A stretch of DNA of 64,000 nucleotides from Pseudomonas sp. MUP55 (lineage in GTDB: Bacteria; Pseudomonadota; Gammaproteobacteria; Pseudomonadales; Pseudomonadaceae): positions 4,836,001-4,900,000 of the forward strand of contig NZ_CP138214.1 in assembly GCF_034043515.1 (NCBI RefSeq), read 5' to 3'. Position 1 is the stretch's first letter; the number at the start of each line of letters is the position of its first letter. Positions 48,505-58,118 of this stretch are shown one piece after another. Position numbers and translations under genes: made by a program. The notes under the pieces are model-generated. The model saw only the letters and a list, made by a program, of their open reading frames with translations. It was not told where the DNA came from and searched no databases.

Positions 48505-48591
48505 GTGGGAGGGGGCTTGCCCCCGATAGCAGTGTGTCAGCCAGCACATTGGCAACTGACCCACCGCCATCGGGGGCAAGCCCTCTCCCAC
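48505..48591. repeat. REPIN-type inverted doublet (copy 5)
   Basis: GTGGGAGGGGGCTTGCCCCC at the left; the right arm reads GCAAGCCCTCTCCCAC, with one base differing from consensus. It fills the gap between the convergent norR and EamA genes and ends 2 bases from the latter's stop. Confidence 0.9.
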
Positions 48592-48593
48592 AT

Positions 48594-49496
48594 TTAGACT
48601 GTCTTGGCCTTGAAGACCGGGCTCACACCCTTAGGCTTACGGAACACCAGCACATTGCCCAGCATCACCAGCACCAACCCCGCCAGCGCCGGGGCCGTCC
48701 ACTGATAACCTTCGGCAAATGCCGACACGTTCAGCGCCACCACCGGAAACAACACGGTGCAGTACGCCGCCCGCTCCGGCCCCATGCGGCCCACCAGCGT
48801 CAGGTAGGCGGTAAAGCCAATCACCGAGCCTGGTATCACCAGGTATCCCAGGGCGCCAAGGTAACGTGCGCTCCAGTCCATCTCGAACGGTATACCGCGC
48901 ACGGCGCAATAGGCCGCCAGCATCGCTGCGCCATAGGCCATGCCCCAGGCGTTGGTGGTCAGGGGCCGCAGCCCGGCTTTCTGCTGCAGGCTGGACAGCA
49001 TATTGCCCGCCGAAAAACACATCGTGCCCAGCAACGCCAAGCCCAGGCCGAGCAGGGTCTGCGGGCTGGCGGCGTGCCCCGCCAACTCGGGCCAGAACAG
49101 CAAGCCCAGGCCGAGCAAGCCAAGGCCGCCGCCCATCAACACATTGCGTGCGACCCGCTGGCCGAAAAACACGCGGGCGTTCAGCGCGTTCCACAAGGTT
49201 GCCGTGGAAAACACCACCGCCACCAGCCCGCTGGGGATCCACTGGCTGGCGGTGAGAAAACACATGAAGTTGACGCAGAACAGGCACAGGCCCTGGGCCA
49301 GGCAAATCAGGTGCCCGCGCCGGTTCATCACTTGCAGTCGGCGGCTGAGCAGCAGCAACACGAACAGCACCAGGGCCGCCAGGGCGAAGCGATAGACGAT
49401 CGACACGGGAATCGCCACCACGCCCAGCTGCCATTTGAGTGCGATCCAGGTGGTGCCCCAGATCAGCACGGTGAGTAGATACAGGAAAAGGTTCAT
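48594..49496 (-). CDS. EamA-family (DMT) exporter
   Basis: A 300-residue inner-membrane protein with ten predicted spans in two EamA repeats. It begins MNLFLYLLTVLIWGTTWIAL, the standard N terminus. It probably exports an amino acid or metabolite; the substrate is unknown. The ATG at 49496 follows GGAGCC; an open frame continues upstream to 49634 with no family support. It is divergent from an AraC regulator, a common exporter/regulator pairing. Confidence 0.9.
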   Translation of the reverse strand: MNLFLYLLTVLIWGTTWIALKWQLGVVAIPVSIVYRFALAALVLFVLLLLSRRLQVMNRRGHLICLAQGLCLFCVNFMCFLTASQWIPSGLVAVVFSTATLWNALNARVFFGQRVARNVLMGGGLGLLGLGLLFWPELAGHAASPQTLLGLGLALLGTMCFSAGNMLSSLQQKAGLRPLTTNAWGMAYGAAMLAAYCAVRGIPFEMDWSARYLGALGYLVIPGSVIGFTAYLTLVGRMGPERAAYCTVLFPVVALNVSAFAEGYQWTAPALAGLVLVMLGNVLVFRKPKGVSPVFKAKTV

Positions 49497-49632
49497 AACA
49501 GGCTCCGGTGATAGAGCCACAGTGTCGCCCTCATCGCGTGCGGATCTCTTGCACATTCTTGCGCTTTTGTCGGGGCCGGGGATCACAGCGCCATGACGGC
49601 AGAGTAGGATGCAAAACGTCGGAGAACACACC

Positions 49633-50508
49633 ATGCCTGAGCTCGAATCCCTGCAAGTCTTTCAAGCCCTCAACCGCTCGCCCAACGCACGGCTGGAAGC
49701 CTGCGCCGAGCTCGGTGACGGTTTGTCCGCGGCGCTGTGGAGCAACCACCACGATGCCCAGGATTATCAGGCGCCCAGCCATCACACCTTGTCGTGCTAC
49801 ATCGGCGGCGGCACCGGCACCTTTCGCCGTGACCAGCCGGGCACCAAGGGCGGTCCCGACAAGCTGTGCATCCTGCCGGCCGAGCATCAATCCGCCTGGG
49901 TGATCAATGGAGAGATTCGCCTGGCCCATGTGTATTTCAGCCCCGAACAATTCGCCCTCGGCTGCATCACCCTGCTCGACCGCGAACCCCGTGAACTGCA
50001 ACTGCGCGAAAGCACCTTCCTTGAAGACGCCAGCCAGGCCGCACGCTTTCACCAGTTGATCGCCCTCAACTGGCAAGAACCCGGCGAGCGCCTGCTGACC
50101 AGCAGCCTGGCCCATGAAATGCTCAGCCATACCCTGCTCAGCCAGGTCGGCGCCCGCGAGGGGCTGCGCGTCAAAGGTGGGTTGGCCGCGCACCAGCGGC
50201 GGCGGTTGGTGGAGTACATCGAGCATCACCTGCAGGACGCCATCAGCCTCGGCCAACTCGCCGATCTGTGCGCCCTGTCGGAGTACCATTTCGCGCGCAT
50301 GTTCCGGCAAAGCTTCGGCCTGCCGCCGCACCAGTACCTGCTGACGCGCCGGCTGGCCCGTGCGCAGAGCTTGTTGCGCAGCAGCGCCCTGGCCATAGGC
50401 GAGATAGCCTGCAGGTGCGGTTTTTCCAGCGCCAGTCATTTCAACCAGCGCTTTCGCCAGGCCATGGGGGCCGCGCCTGGGGATTATCGCCAGGCGTTTG
50501 GCCGCTAG
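49633..50508 (+). CDS. AraC-family transcriptional regulator
   Basis: A 291-residue regulator with an N-terminal cupin-like sensing domain and a C-terminal double helix-turn-helix ([20 protein letters not shown] and [20 protein letters not shown]). The ATG at 49633 follows GGAGAACA. It is divergent from the EamA exporter, which it may control. Its 3' end overlaps the convergent LuxR gene by 4 bases. Confidence 0.93.
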   Translation: MPELESLQVFQALNRSPNARLEACAELGDGLSAALWSNHHDAQDYQAPSHHTLSCYIGGGTGTFRRDQPGTKGGPDKLCILPAEHQSAWVINGEIRLAHVYFSPEQFALGCITLLDREPRELQLRESTFLEDASQAARFHQLIALNWQEPGERLLTSSLAHEMLSHTLLSQVGAREGLRVKGGLAAHQRRRLVEYIEHHLQDAISLGQLADLCALSEYHFARMFRQSFGLPPHQYLLTRRLARAQSLLRSSALAIGEIACRCGFSSASHFNQRFRQAMGAAPGDYRQAFGR

Positions 50509-53006
50509 CCCATCAGGCCCAGGGTCTTGGCCTTGGCCACGGCCTGGGTGCGCCGCTCCACCCCCAGTTTGCTGTGGATACGCCGCGCGTGGGTCTTGAC
50601 GGTGTGCAGCGAGATATACAGACGGTCGGCAATTTCCAGGTTGGAATTGCCCAGGGCGATCAACTGCAGCACTTCCAATTCGCGCTGGCTCAGCGGGTTT
50701 TCCGTGACGCAGGCTGGCGAGGCTTGCGGTTCGAGCCCCAACTCGCTCAATAGCCCCGGCGCACGTAAACGCAACTCGCGAACCGCCTGCTGCACCTGGC
50801 AACGCCCCGCCAATTCCAGCCCGGCTTGCAGCGCCAGTCGCGCCTGGGCCGGGTCGCCCAGCCGCCAGCTCACCTCCCCCAGCACCAGCTGCAGCTCGGT
50901 TTCAAGGCACAGCATGCCGCGTTGCCGGGTGTTGTCGAGCAAGGCGCTGAGCCGTTCCAGCGGGCGTTCAGCGCAGCCCAGCCTGACCTCGGCCAACACC
51001 AGCAGGTACTCAAGACGCGGGATCAATTCCAGGGTGGCCGGCGGTGCCTGCTTGGCGCAGGGCCCTTGAAAGTGACGCAGCACGCGGCGCATCGCTTGCA
51101 CGGTCAATTCGGCGCGCCCTTGCTGCAACCAGAAATGCCCGCTGATCAGCAAAAGAACCGCGCGGTACACCACGACGGGCACGTGGCGCTGCTGCATCAG
51201 CCGTTCGGCGTCGCGCAGTTGGATAAACGCCTGGGCGTAGTCACCGCGATTGGCCGCCAGCAACGCCAGCCCGAGAAACCCGTAAAGCACACGCTTGTCC
51301 TGGCTGTGCAGACAGATGTCCAAACCGGACTCGAAACACTCGTTCGCCAATGCGTCCTGCCCCTGGCGCAATGCCAGATGCCCGCGCCGCAGGGCGATCC
51401 GCCCCATCAGTGGCCCGGCCTGCAAGCGCTGCCCGACCAGCATCGCCTGCACGCTTTCCAACAGGCTTTGCGCCCGATAAGGCGCGCCGCGCTGTTCCAG
51501 CAGCTGGGCGTGATCCAGCTCAAGCAAGGCCTCCAATACCAGCGAGCCGTGGGCGCGGGCCAGACACAGCGCTTCACGGTTCAGGCCTTGAGCAACGTCC
51601 AGTTCACCGCGCAGCATGGCTTGCTGGGTCAGGCCCGACAGGCACATCAGGCGCGATGTCCAGGCGCTCTCGGGCAAGGCTTGCAGCGCCTCAAGAAAAT
51701 GCGCCCGGGAATGCTCGGCATCGCCGCTCAAGTGCAGCAACCAGCCCACTTGCGCCTGCCAGCGCGCCACCAGATGGCGCTGCGCAGTTGCCGTCGGTCG
51801 CGGCGCGAAGCGGGACAACTGGTCGATGCACAACGCCGCCTGCTCAAACCGCCCGGCAAACAGCAGTGCGGCCGTGACCAGGCCTACCAATTGCGCCGAG
51901 CCGAGCATCAGTTCATCGCCATGCTGCTCATGCAGGCGCAACAGCAGCAAGGCATTCTGCCCGCGGAACAAGTCTTCGAAACTGAAGTGCTGCAGCAGGC
52001 TCACCGCCCCTTCATATTCCTGCGCCAGCAACGCCTGCTCGAAGGCGGCCTGCCAGTCCTGCTCGGCGCTGAACCACTGGCAGGCGCGCCGATGCCAGGC
52101 GCGCTTGGCGGCCCAGGGTTCTTCGCGCAGCACGCGCGCCAGGGGCGGGAAGATGTGCAGCCATTCAGTGCTGCCTTCCCAGGGCTGGATGAACGCACCG
52201 AGCGCTTGCAGCTCCCGCAGGTACCGTGCGCCGTCTCCAGAGCCGAACAAATGTTCACACAGGCCCGTATTGAAACGCGGCAGATTGGCCAGCACCCGCC
52301 AGGCTTCGGCCAGTTCCGCCGGCAAGCTGCTGAACACTTCGTGTTGCAGATAATCAAGTACGGTTTTATCGGGATGGCCGTCGCCGAGCAACGCGATGCG
52401 CACGCCGGCGCACCACCCCGCGCTGAACTGCATGACGCTATCGACGCTCTGCCCGGGGCCGAGCAATGCCTGGGCCTCCGTAGCATTGAAGGCCAGTTCA
52501 GCGCTGCCACATTCCAACAGTTCGTCGTCAAGCAGCAGTCGCGGCCAATTGCACGCCGGCCGGCGTCGCGCACCCAGCCACCAGGTCAGCGCCGGGCTGC
52601 TGGCAGTGAGCAAGCGGTCCAGCAAGGCATCCAGCTCGGGAGCAGGCAAGCGGCAGAAATCGTCCAGGCACAACCACGCCCTGGATTGCCAACGGCCCAG
52701 ATCGAGCAATAACGTCGCTTCATCCGTATACGCCAGCCCCAGGCTGTGGGCCAGGCGCCGGGAGAAATCCACAGGGCATGCAACCACACCATTGAGCGCC
52801 AGCCAGTAAACCTGACACCCAGGCGGCGCCTGCAAGGCGCACTCGGCGAGCAGCGCGCTCTTGCCACTGCCACCCGGCGCGCACAGCAACTTCACCCTTG
52901 CCGGTGCTGCGAGCAAAGGTCCGGCAAGACGCGGGCGCAACACATGGTGAGCGGACAGCCGAGGCATGAATCCAGGACGGTCCAGGCAGCGTGTCATGGC
53001 GGTCAT
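50505..53006 (-). CDS. MalT-type LuxR transcriptional activator
   Basis: An 833-residue ATP-dependent activator of the MalT/LAL class. The N terminus has a Walker A ([15 protein letters not shown]) and [19 protein letters not shown] as Walker B; the middle ~400 residues are helical TPR-like repeats; the C terminus is a LuxR helix-turn-helix ([20 protein letters not shown] then [15 protein letters not shown]). Alternative starts are at 52997 and 52967. It lies upstream of DUF1329 and DUF1302 genes on the same strand, a pairing that recurs in pseudomonads, so it probably activates them. Confidence 0.92.
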   Translation of the reverse strand: MTAMTRCLDRPGFMPRLSAHHVLRPRLAGPLLAAPARVKLLCAPGGSGKSALLAECALQAPPGCQVYWLALNGVVACPVDFSRRLAHSLGLAYTDEATLLLDLGRWQSRAWLCLDDFCRLPAPELDALLDRLLTASSPALTWWLGARRRPACNWPRLLLDDELLECGSAELAFNATEAQALLGPGQSVDSVMQFSAGWCAGVRIALLGDGHPDKTVLDYLQHEVFSSLPAELAEAWRVLANLPRFNTGLCEHLFGSGDGARYLRELQALGAFIQPWEGSTEWLHIFPPLARVLREEPWAAKRAWHRRACQWFSAEQDWQAAFEQALLAQEYEGAVSLLQHFSFEDLFRGQNALLLLRLHEQHGDELMLGSAQLVGLVTAALLFAGRFEQAALCIDQLSRFAPRPTATAQRHLVARWQAQVGWLLHLSGDAEHSRAHFLEALQALPESAWTSRLMCLSGLTQQAMLRGELDVAQGLNREALCLARAHGSLVLEALLELDHAQLLEQRGAPYRAQSLLESVQAMLVGQRLQAGPLMGRIALRRGHLALRQGQDALANECFESGLDICLHSQDKRVLYGFLGLALLAANRGDYAQAFIQLRDAERLMQQRHVPVVVYRAVLLLISGHFWLQQGRAELTVQAMRRVLRHFQGPCAKQAPPATLELIPRLEYLLVLAEVRLGCAERPLERLSALLDNTRQRGMLCLETELQLVLGEVSWRLGDPAQARLALQAGLELAGRCQVQQAVRELRLRAPGLLSELGLEPQASPACVTENPLSQRELEVLQLIALGNSNLEIADRLYISLHTVKTHARRIHSKLGVERRTQAVAKAKTLGLMG

Positions 53007-53126
53007 TGCTGCATCCTGCGTTTTTATTGTTATGCAACCCTAGACCTGTGGTGGACGGTTGTTGAAGAAGTATTCAGCGGGGTGATTAAGGACCATGCAC
53101 AAAACCCGATGTGTACATCACCCAAT

Positions 53127-53214
53127 GTGGGAGGGGGCTTGCCCCCGATGAGGGAGTGTCAGTCAATGGATGGGTTGACTGATACACCGCCATCGGGGGC
53201 AAGCCCCCTCCCAC
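53127..53214. repeat. REPIN-type inverted doublet (copy 6)
   Basis: Consensus arms in opposite orientation, about 45 bases apart, with the spacer CAGTCAATGGATGGGTTGAC. It lies between the start of the LuxR gene and the 3' end of the DUF1329 gene. Confidence 0.92.
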
Positions 53215-53238
53215 ATTGTTTTGCAGCGTTGCTTTGAT

Positions 53239-53375
53239 GATCATTCCCACGCTCCCGCGCGGGAATGTAGCCCGTGACGCTCTGCGTCACCTGTGCGCAG
53301 TAACCCGAATTCGCCGCGGTTGGCGAGACGCGGAGCGTCTCAGGAGGCATTCCCAAGCAGAGCGCGGGAACGATC
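53239..53375. repeat. GATCATTCCCACGC...GGGAACGATC element (second copy)
   Basis: Shares its ends and internal GTGACGCTCTGCGTCAC palindrome with the element at 27306-27466, but in opposite orientation and with a different middle (CGCGGAGCGTCTCAGGAGG). The elements are clearly one family. It lies directly between a REPIN and a single REP arm. Confidence 0.75.
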
Positions 53376-53415
53376 AACTGATACACCGCCATCGGGGGCA
53401 AGCCCCCTCCCACAT
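53376..53415. repeat. Solitary REP arm with spacer tail
   Basis: AACTGATACACCGCCATCGG followed by GGGCAAGCCCCCTCCCACAT is the right half of the REPIN unit without its left arm. It abuts the GATCATTCCC element, as if that element had replaced or interrupted the left half of a doublet. Confidence 0.75.
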
Positions 53416-53437
53416 TGATTGCAGTTCACATCCAGAA

Positions 53438-54796
53438 TCAGCGCACGCCTTCGGACCTGAGCGCGGCCGGGGTGTAGTCGGCTGCCTTGGCGGCAAAGCC
53501 GAACACAAAGCTGCTCTTCTCCTCGTTCTTCATGCCCAGGGCGATGTAGCGCCCGGCGATCAGGTCGTACAGGGTTTCCACGGTGTAGGCCGGCACCTGG
53601 TGGTCGTAGTAGAACTGGGCGTGGCCTTCGGCGACGCGCCACAGTTGGCCGCGACCGTCGTAGTGGTCCACCAGGGCGACCTGCCAGCTGTCTTCGTCGA
53701 TGTACATATGGCGCTTGGCGTAGATATGCCGCTCGCTCGGCTTGACGGTGCCGACCACTTCCCAGACGCGATGCAGCTCATAGCGGGTGAGGTCCTGGTT
53801 GATATGCCCGGCCTTGATGATGTCGTCGTACTTGAGGCTCGGCGAATCGAGCTTGTAGCTGTTGTAGGGGATGTACAGTTCCTTCTTGCCCACCAGTTTC
53901 CAGTCATAGCGGTCGGGCGCGCCGGAGAACATGTCAAAGTTGTCGGTGGTGCGCAGGCCGTCGGAGGCGGTGCCCGGCCCGTCATAGGAAACCTGCGGCG
54001 CGCGGCGCACGCGGCGCTGGCCGGCGTTGTAGATCCAGGCCAGGCGTGGCTCTTTCACCTGGTCGAGGGTTTCGTGCACCAGCAGCACGTTGCCGGCCAG
54101 CCGCGCGGGCGCCGTGACCGATTGCTTGAAGTAGCTCAGTACGTTGGCTGCCTTGGCCTGATCGATATCGGGAATGGCCTGGGGCACCGCCACTTCCTCT
54201 TCGAAGCGGATCGGCGTGTAGCTGCCGTTGGTCTGCGGCGTGGCCTGGGTGATGATGCGGCGCAGGTTGCCGCCGTGGTAACGGGTGATGTGATTCCACA
54301 GCACTTCCACGCCGTTCTTTGGAATCGGGAACGCGTAGTAACGGTTACCGGTGAAGTTCTCCAGGCCGTTGCCGTCGTTGATCGCCTTGACGTTCAGGGC
54401 GCTGCGCTTGATCGACTCGTAGATGTCCGCCGGCAGGTTGACCGTACGGTGGCTCGGATACACCGGGATCTTGTAGGTTTCGGGGTAGCGCTTGAACATC
54501 GCCACCTGGCCGTCGGAGAGCTTGTCCTTGTACTTGTCGACGGTGGCGGCGGTGATCACGAACAGCGGTTTTTCACTGGCGAACGGGTCGGCGAGAAAGC
54601 CCTTGCTGTCCACCGCGCCGGCGTTTTTCGGGATGCCGCCGGTCCAGGCCGGAATCGAGCCATCGGCGTTGCCGGCCTTTTCCGCGCCCACCGGGGTCAG
54701 GGTGGTGCCCAGCTTGGCGGCTTCTTCCGGCGATACCGCGGCCATCACGTGGGCGGCCAACAGGCTCAGGGCCAGCACTGCAATTGTCTTACGCAT
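53438..54796 (-). CDS. DUF1329 outer-envelope protein
   Basis: A 452-residue secreted protein with a signal peptide (MRKTIAVLALSLLAAHVMAA) and the DUF1329 pattern (LGTTLTPVGAEKAGNADGS, AKRHMYIDEDSWQVALVDHY). Members of the family are beta-rich, probably LolA/LolB-like lipid-binding or outer-membrane-associated, and are nearly always encoded with a DUF1302 protein. It starts 26 bases after the DUF1302 gene ends. Confidence 0.88.
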   Translation of the reverse strand: MRKTIAVLALSLLAAHVMAAVSPEEAAKLGTTLTPVGAEKAGNADGSIPAWTGGIPKNAGAVDSKGFLADPFASEKPLFVITAATVDKYKDKLSDGQVAMFKRYPETYKIPVYPSHRTVNLPADIYESIKRSALNVKAINDGNGLENFTGNRYYAFPIPKNGVEVLWNHITRYHGGNLRRIITQATPQTNGSYTPIRFEEEVAVPQAIPDIDQAKAANVLSYFKQSVTAPARLAGNVLLVHETLDQVKEPRLAWIYNAGQRRVRRAPQVSYDGPGTASDGLRTTDNFDMFSGAPDRYDWKLVGKKELYIPYNSYKLDSPSLKYDDIIKAGHINQDLTRYELHRVWEVVGTVKPSERHIYAKRHMYIDEDSWQVALVDHYDGRGQLWRVAEGHAQFYYDHQVPAYTVETLYDLIAGRYIALGMKNEEKSSFVFGFAAKAADYTPAALRSEGVR

Positions 54797-54822
54797 AGGT
54801 TCTTGTCCTTCTTTAAGCCAAA

Positions 54823-56604
54823 TCAGAAGTTCACGCCGAAGCTGAGGGCGAGGAAGTCACGGTCGGTCAGGGTGTTGTAGTCGCCGCCAAAGAAGTCGGT
54901 GTAGCTCAGGCTAGCGGTGTAGGTGCTGCGGTAGTCCGCATCCACGCCAACGCTGATGGCCTTGGCGCCTTTGTTGAATACGCCGTTGGGGCCGTAGCCG
55001 GCGACGTCGTGGGACCACGACAGGTTGGGCTTGAGATTGACCCCGGCAATCGCGTTGTTGTAATCCAGGATCGCCCGCGCGCGGTAGCCCCAGGAGGTGG
55101 AGGTGACGAAACCGTCGGTGTCCCCTTCGAAACCGTAGGCGCCGTACACCGAGTCGCGGCCATAACGCAGCTTGGTTTTGTCTTCCAGGCCCGCGACATG
55201 CACCACGGCCGCCTCGCCCACCAGCGTCAGGCGCTCGGCGCCCAGCACCTGGTCGAAGAACTGGGTCATGGTGCTTTGGATCTGGGTGATTTCCTTGCGG
55301 CGGTAGCCTTTGTTGTCCGCGCCAAACGAGCTGCGGATCGGCGACGCGGTGTTGCCGGCGATGGGATTGACCAGCGCCAGGGTCAGGTCGGTGGTGTTGA
55401 GCTGCACCGGGGCATTGGGCCGGTAGCTGATTTCCCCGGTCCACGCCGTGCCTGTGGGCAAGGTGGTGGAGAAGCTGGCGCCGAACAGACGGATATCTTC
55501 CGGGTAGTCCAGGTAGTACTGGCCACGTCCAAGCATGGTGCTCTGGGCCAGGGCCGAACCGAAGCCTGGCGGGGCGGCGGCACCAATGGCGCCGATGGTC
55601 GCCAGGTTGGTATTGGCGGTGATGGTGCCCACGGTCGGCGTGCGGCTGTGGTAATTCATGAAGTACAGGCCGTATTCGGTGTCGTCGCCCAGCCAGCGCA
55701 AGGCCGCGCCGAACTGGCCGGAGTCACGCGCATCACGGTCGGCGGCGCGCTGCACCACCACACCTTCGCGGGTGACTGAAAAGCCTTGGCCGCGTGCCGC
55801 TGCAATCGGTTGCAGCGGTGCAATCGCCGGGTTACCCACCGTGTAGTTACCGGTGCAGCCATCTGCCGCCACGTCACCACCGAAGAAGGTGCCGCAGTTG
55901 TCCAGCACGGTCTGGTCCCACTCAAGCTGGTAGAAACCTTCCACGGTCAGTTGATTGGTCAGGCTCTGAGAGGCAAACAGCATGTTTACCGGGATCAGGC
56001 CTTCCTTGATCTCGGCCCCCGGACGACGGAACGCCGACACGTCGATCGGGTTGATGCTGTTGATGGAGTTACCGATGAAGGTACTTTCGCCCCAACTGAC
56101 CACCTGCTTGCCGGCGCGCACGGTGCCGGGCAGGTCGCCCAGGGAATAGTTGTGATAGACGAAGGCGTCGAGGATCTGCGCACCGCTGGATTTGGCGCCT
56201 TCCTTGCGGTTGTGGTCGCTGATGGGCTTGAACTCGCGGTCTTCGTCCTTGAGTTCGAAGTCGTACCAGTATTTGCCGCGCACGAACACACCGGTGTCGC
56301 CGTATTTGAGTTCAAGGTCGTGCAGGCCCTTGAAGATTTTCGAGAAGGTCTCGCCCTTCTTGAAGTTGAGGCGCCCGTCATCGCCGGTGGACGCCTGGCC
56401 GGTGCCGCCGTTGACGGTGCCGACCAGGCTCTTGTCGGCGTCGCGCATGCCCCAGCTCGCACCGACCGACAGCGAGGAGTCGAATTGCCCTTCGATCTCG
56501 CCAATGTTGAACGAAACAGCCTGAGCCTGGGCACAGCAGCCCAGCGCAACCGCTGCGGCCAGCGCCTCTGGCATGAAGATGGCGCGCATTGTTGTTTTTG
56601 TCAT
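54823..56604 (-). CDS. DUF1302 outer-membrane protein
   Basis: A 593-residue secreted protein with a signal peptide and long beta-barrel-type sequence (FNIGEIEGQFDSSLSVGASW at the start, ending FLALSFGVNF with an aromatic terminal residue). DUF1302 proteins are predicted outer-membrane channels, often beside genes for uptake and degradation of hydrophobic compounds. The ATG at 56604 follows GGGGAAG. It shares a transcript with the DUF1329 gene. Confidence 0.88.
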   Translation of the reverse strand: MTKTTMRAIFMPEALAAAVALGCCAQAQAVSFNIGEIEGQFDSSLSVGASWGMRDADKSLVGTVNGGTGQASTGDDGRLNFKKGETFSKIFKGLHDLELKYGDTGVFVRGKYWYDFELKDEDREFKPISDHNRKEGAKSSGAQILDAFVYHNYSLGDLPGTVRAGKQVVSWGESTFIGNSINSINPIDVSAFRRPGAEIKEGLIPVNMLFASQSLTNQLTVEGFYQLEWDQTVLDNCGTFFGGDVAADGCTGNYTVGNPAIAPLQPIAAARGQGFSVTREGVVVQRAADRDARDSGQFGAALRWLGDDTEYGLYFMNYHSRTPTVGTITANTNLATIGAIGAAAPPGFGSALAQSTMLGRGQYYLDYPEDIRLFGASFSTTLPTGTAWTGEISYRPNAPVQLNTTDLTLALVNPIAGNTASPIRSSFGADNKGYRRKEITQIQSTMTQFFDQVLGAERLTLVGEAAVVHVAGLEDKTKLRYGRDSVYGAYGFEGDTDGFVTSTSWGYRARAILDYNNAIAGVNLKPNLSWSHDVAGYGPNGVFNKGAKAISVGVDADYRSTYTASLSYTDFFGGDYNTLTDRDFLALSFGVNF

Positions 56605-56859
56605 GCGTCTTCCCCGGTGAGTGACAGAAGGCCCCACCCTACTGCCGCCCATGAGGAGCGATAAGCGCACCAAGGAGGTATTCGTGTTGTCGCTCGAAAG
56701 GATGACAAGCCGCGCCGGCCATGGGTGTGGCGCGCGTCATGGATTGGATGGATGAAGCGCTATCAGAAGAATCGATGACATGCCGGACATTGTTGTTATT
56801 TTTGTAACAGTCCTTGTCCTGAACCGCTATTACTCATTTTGTTACAAGCGACTATTCTT

Positions 56860-57024
56860 ACCTCGCTTTCAGGGCAAACCGCCCGCTCCCGGACTCGGGA
56901 GAAAAGCCTGAATTCAACGGATTGTTTATGTATTCAATCTGTTACCGGTGTTCACTGACGTTGATTTATCGCTCCTTGATCCAACGTCTTACTTCGGCCG
57001 CTGCCTGTGCAGCGGCCTTTTTTA
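56860..57024 (+). ncRNA. Candidate small RNA with intrinsic terminator
   Basis: A plus-strand intrinsic terminator (GGCCGCTG/CAGCGGCC stem, 56996-57017, then TTTTTT) has no plus-strand gene in front of it for several hundred bases, since both neighbours are on the minus strand. The 56860-56990 stretch is AT-rich with short palindromes such as CTCCCGGACTCGGGAG. This suggests a small transcript of roughly 130-200 bases. No family is recognised, and the 5' end is a guess. Confidence 0.4.
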
Positions 57025-57031
57025 TGCCTGC

Positions 57032-57060
57032 AATAAAAACGGGGCGCCATCGACGCCCCG
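57032..57060 (-). terminator. Terminator of the SDR gene transcript
   Basis: On the minus strand GGGGCG and CGCCCC pair around a 7-base loop, followed by GTTTTTATTG. It lies 28 bases past the stop of the SDR gene. Confidence 0.8.
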
Positions 57061-57087
57061 CAGGATTCACTGGTTTTATGGCAACGA

Positions 57088-57999
57088 TCAGAGGCTGAAC
57101 TTCTGCAAGTTGGCCATCATCTCCTTCAACGCCTCGATCGTGTCCTTGGGGTGCGCCGCGCCTTCGAAGTCGCAGATCTGCTGCCAGTGCGCCGCCACGT
57201 CATCCGGCGAAAAGCCCGCCTCGGGATCAAAGCCCACACCCAGGCTGCGCTCCCAACGGGTCTTGCCGATCCAGCCGCCGCCCACCTCGAACAACCCCGA
57301 CGTTTCCTGGCAGGCTTCGCTGCCCAGGTACACCACAAGCGGGCTGATCAGTTCCGGCTTGAGGCGCTCGAACACCTGCGGCGGGATCAGCCCTTCGGTC
57401 ATGCGCGTGGCGCCGGTGGGGGCAATCGCGTTGACCAGGATGTTGTTCTTGCGGCCTTCCAGCGCCAGGGTGCGGGTCAGGCCATACAGGCCGAGCTTGG
57501 CCATGCCGTAGTTGGACTGGCCGAAGTTGCCGTAGATGCCCGAGGTGGACGCGGTGAAGATCACCCGGCCATACGCCTGCTCACGCAGATGCGGCCAGGC
57601 GGCGCGCGTGACTTTGTAGGCGCCTTCGACATGCACCCGGTAAACCAGGTCCCAGTCGCTGTCCTCCATCTTGTGGAAGGTCTTGTCGCGCAGGATACCG
57701 GCGTTGTTCACCACCACGTCGATACGACCGAATGCATCCAGCGCGTTCTGCACGATTTTATCGCCGTCGGTGACAGAGTCATGGTTGGCGTGCGCAATGC
57801 CACCCGCTTCGCGGATTTCGGCGACCACCCGGTCGGCTGCCGAAGCACTGGCGCCCTCCCCCTGGGTCGAGCCGCCCAGATCGTTGACCAGCACTTTGGC
57901 GCCGTGCCGAGCGAACAGCAGCGCATGGGCCCGGCCCAGTCCACCGCCGGCACCGGTGACGATCACGACCTTATCCTGCAACTGCACTGACTGACTCAT
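57088..57999 (-). CDS. SDR dehydrogenase of the MFE-2/17-beta-HSD4 type
   Basis: A 303-residue NAD(P)-dependent short-chain dehydrogenase, closest to the (3R)-hydroxyacyl-CoA dehydrogenase domain of multifunctional enzyme type 2. It has the cofactor motif TGAGGGLG, VNDLGGSTQG, the NNAGIL segment and the active-site SNYGMAK (YxxxK). The ATG at 57999 follows GAGGAG. The family substrates are acyl-CoA or steroid-like alcohols; the exact one here is unknown. It is the third of the catabolic-looking genes. Confidence 0.88.
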   Translation of the reverse strand: MSQSVQLQDKVVIVTGAGGGLGRAHALLFARHGAKVLVNDLGGSTQGEGASASAADRVVAEIREAGGIAHANHDSVTDGDKIVQNALDAFGRIDVVVNNAGILRDKTFHKMEDSDWDLVYRVHVEGAYKVTRAAWPHLREQAYGRVIFTASTSGIYGNFGQSNYGMAKLGLYGLTRTLALEGRKNNILVNAIAPTGATRMTEGLIPPQVFERLKPELISPLVVYLGSEACQETSGLFEVGGGWIGKTRWERSLGVGFDPEAGFSPDDVAAHWQQICDFEGAAHPKDTIEALKEMMANLQKFSL

Positions 58000-58118
58000 A
58001 CCCAACTCCTCTGGCGACAATGGCGATGGGCAGAGTGTCGGGCACAGGGCCTTTGGTCACAATAATTACGGCCGACCCTGAATGGTGCTCGATAAGGCAG
58101 CGGGATGATGCCGTGCGC

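Noticed and set aside
50826..52712. A 628-codon plus-strand open frame opposite the MalT-type regulator
   Set aside because: Gln/Ala/Arg-rich shadow of a GC-rich gene; the minus-strand protein has Walker and LuxR motifs.
53127..53415. Closely spaced repeats that could suggest a CRISPR array
   Set aside because: The units are inverted REP arms and a different palindromic element, not regularly spaced direct repeats; no cas genes are present.
53216..54880. A 554-codon plus-strand open frame opposite the DUF1329 gene
   Set aside because: It runs through repeat elements and is antisense to a protein with a signal peptide and family motifs.
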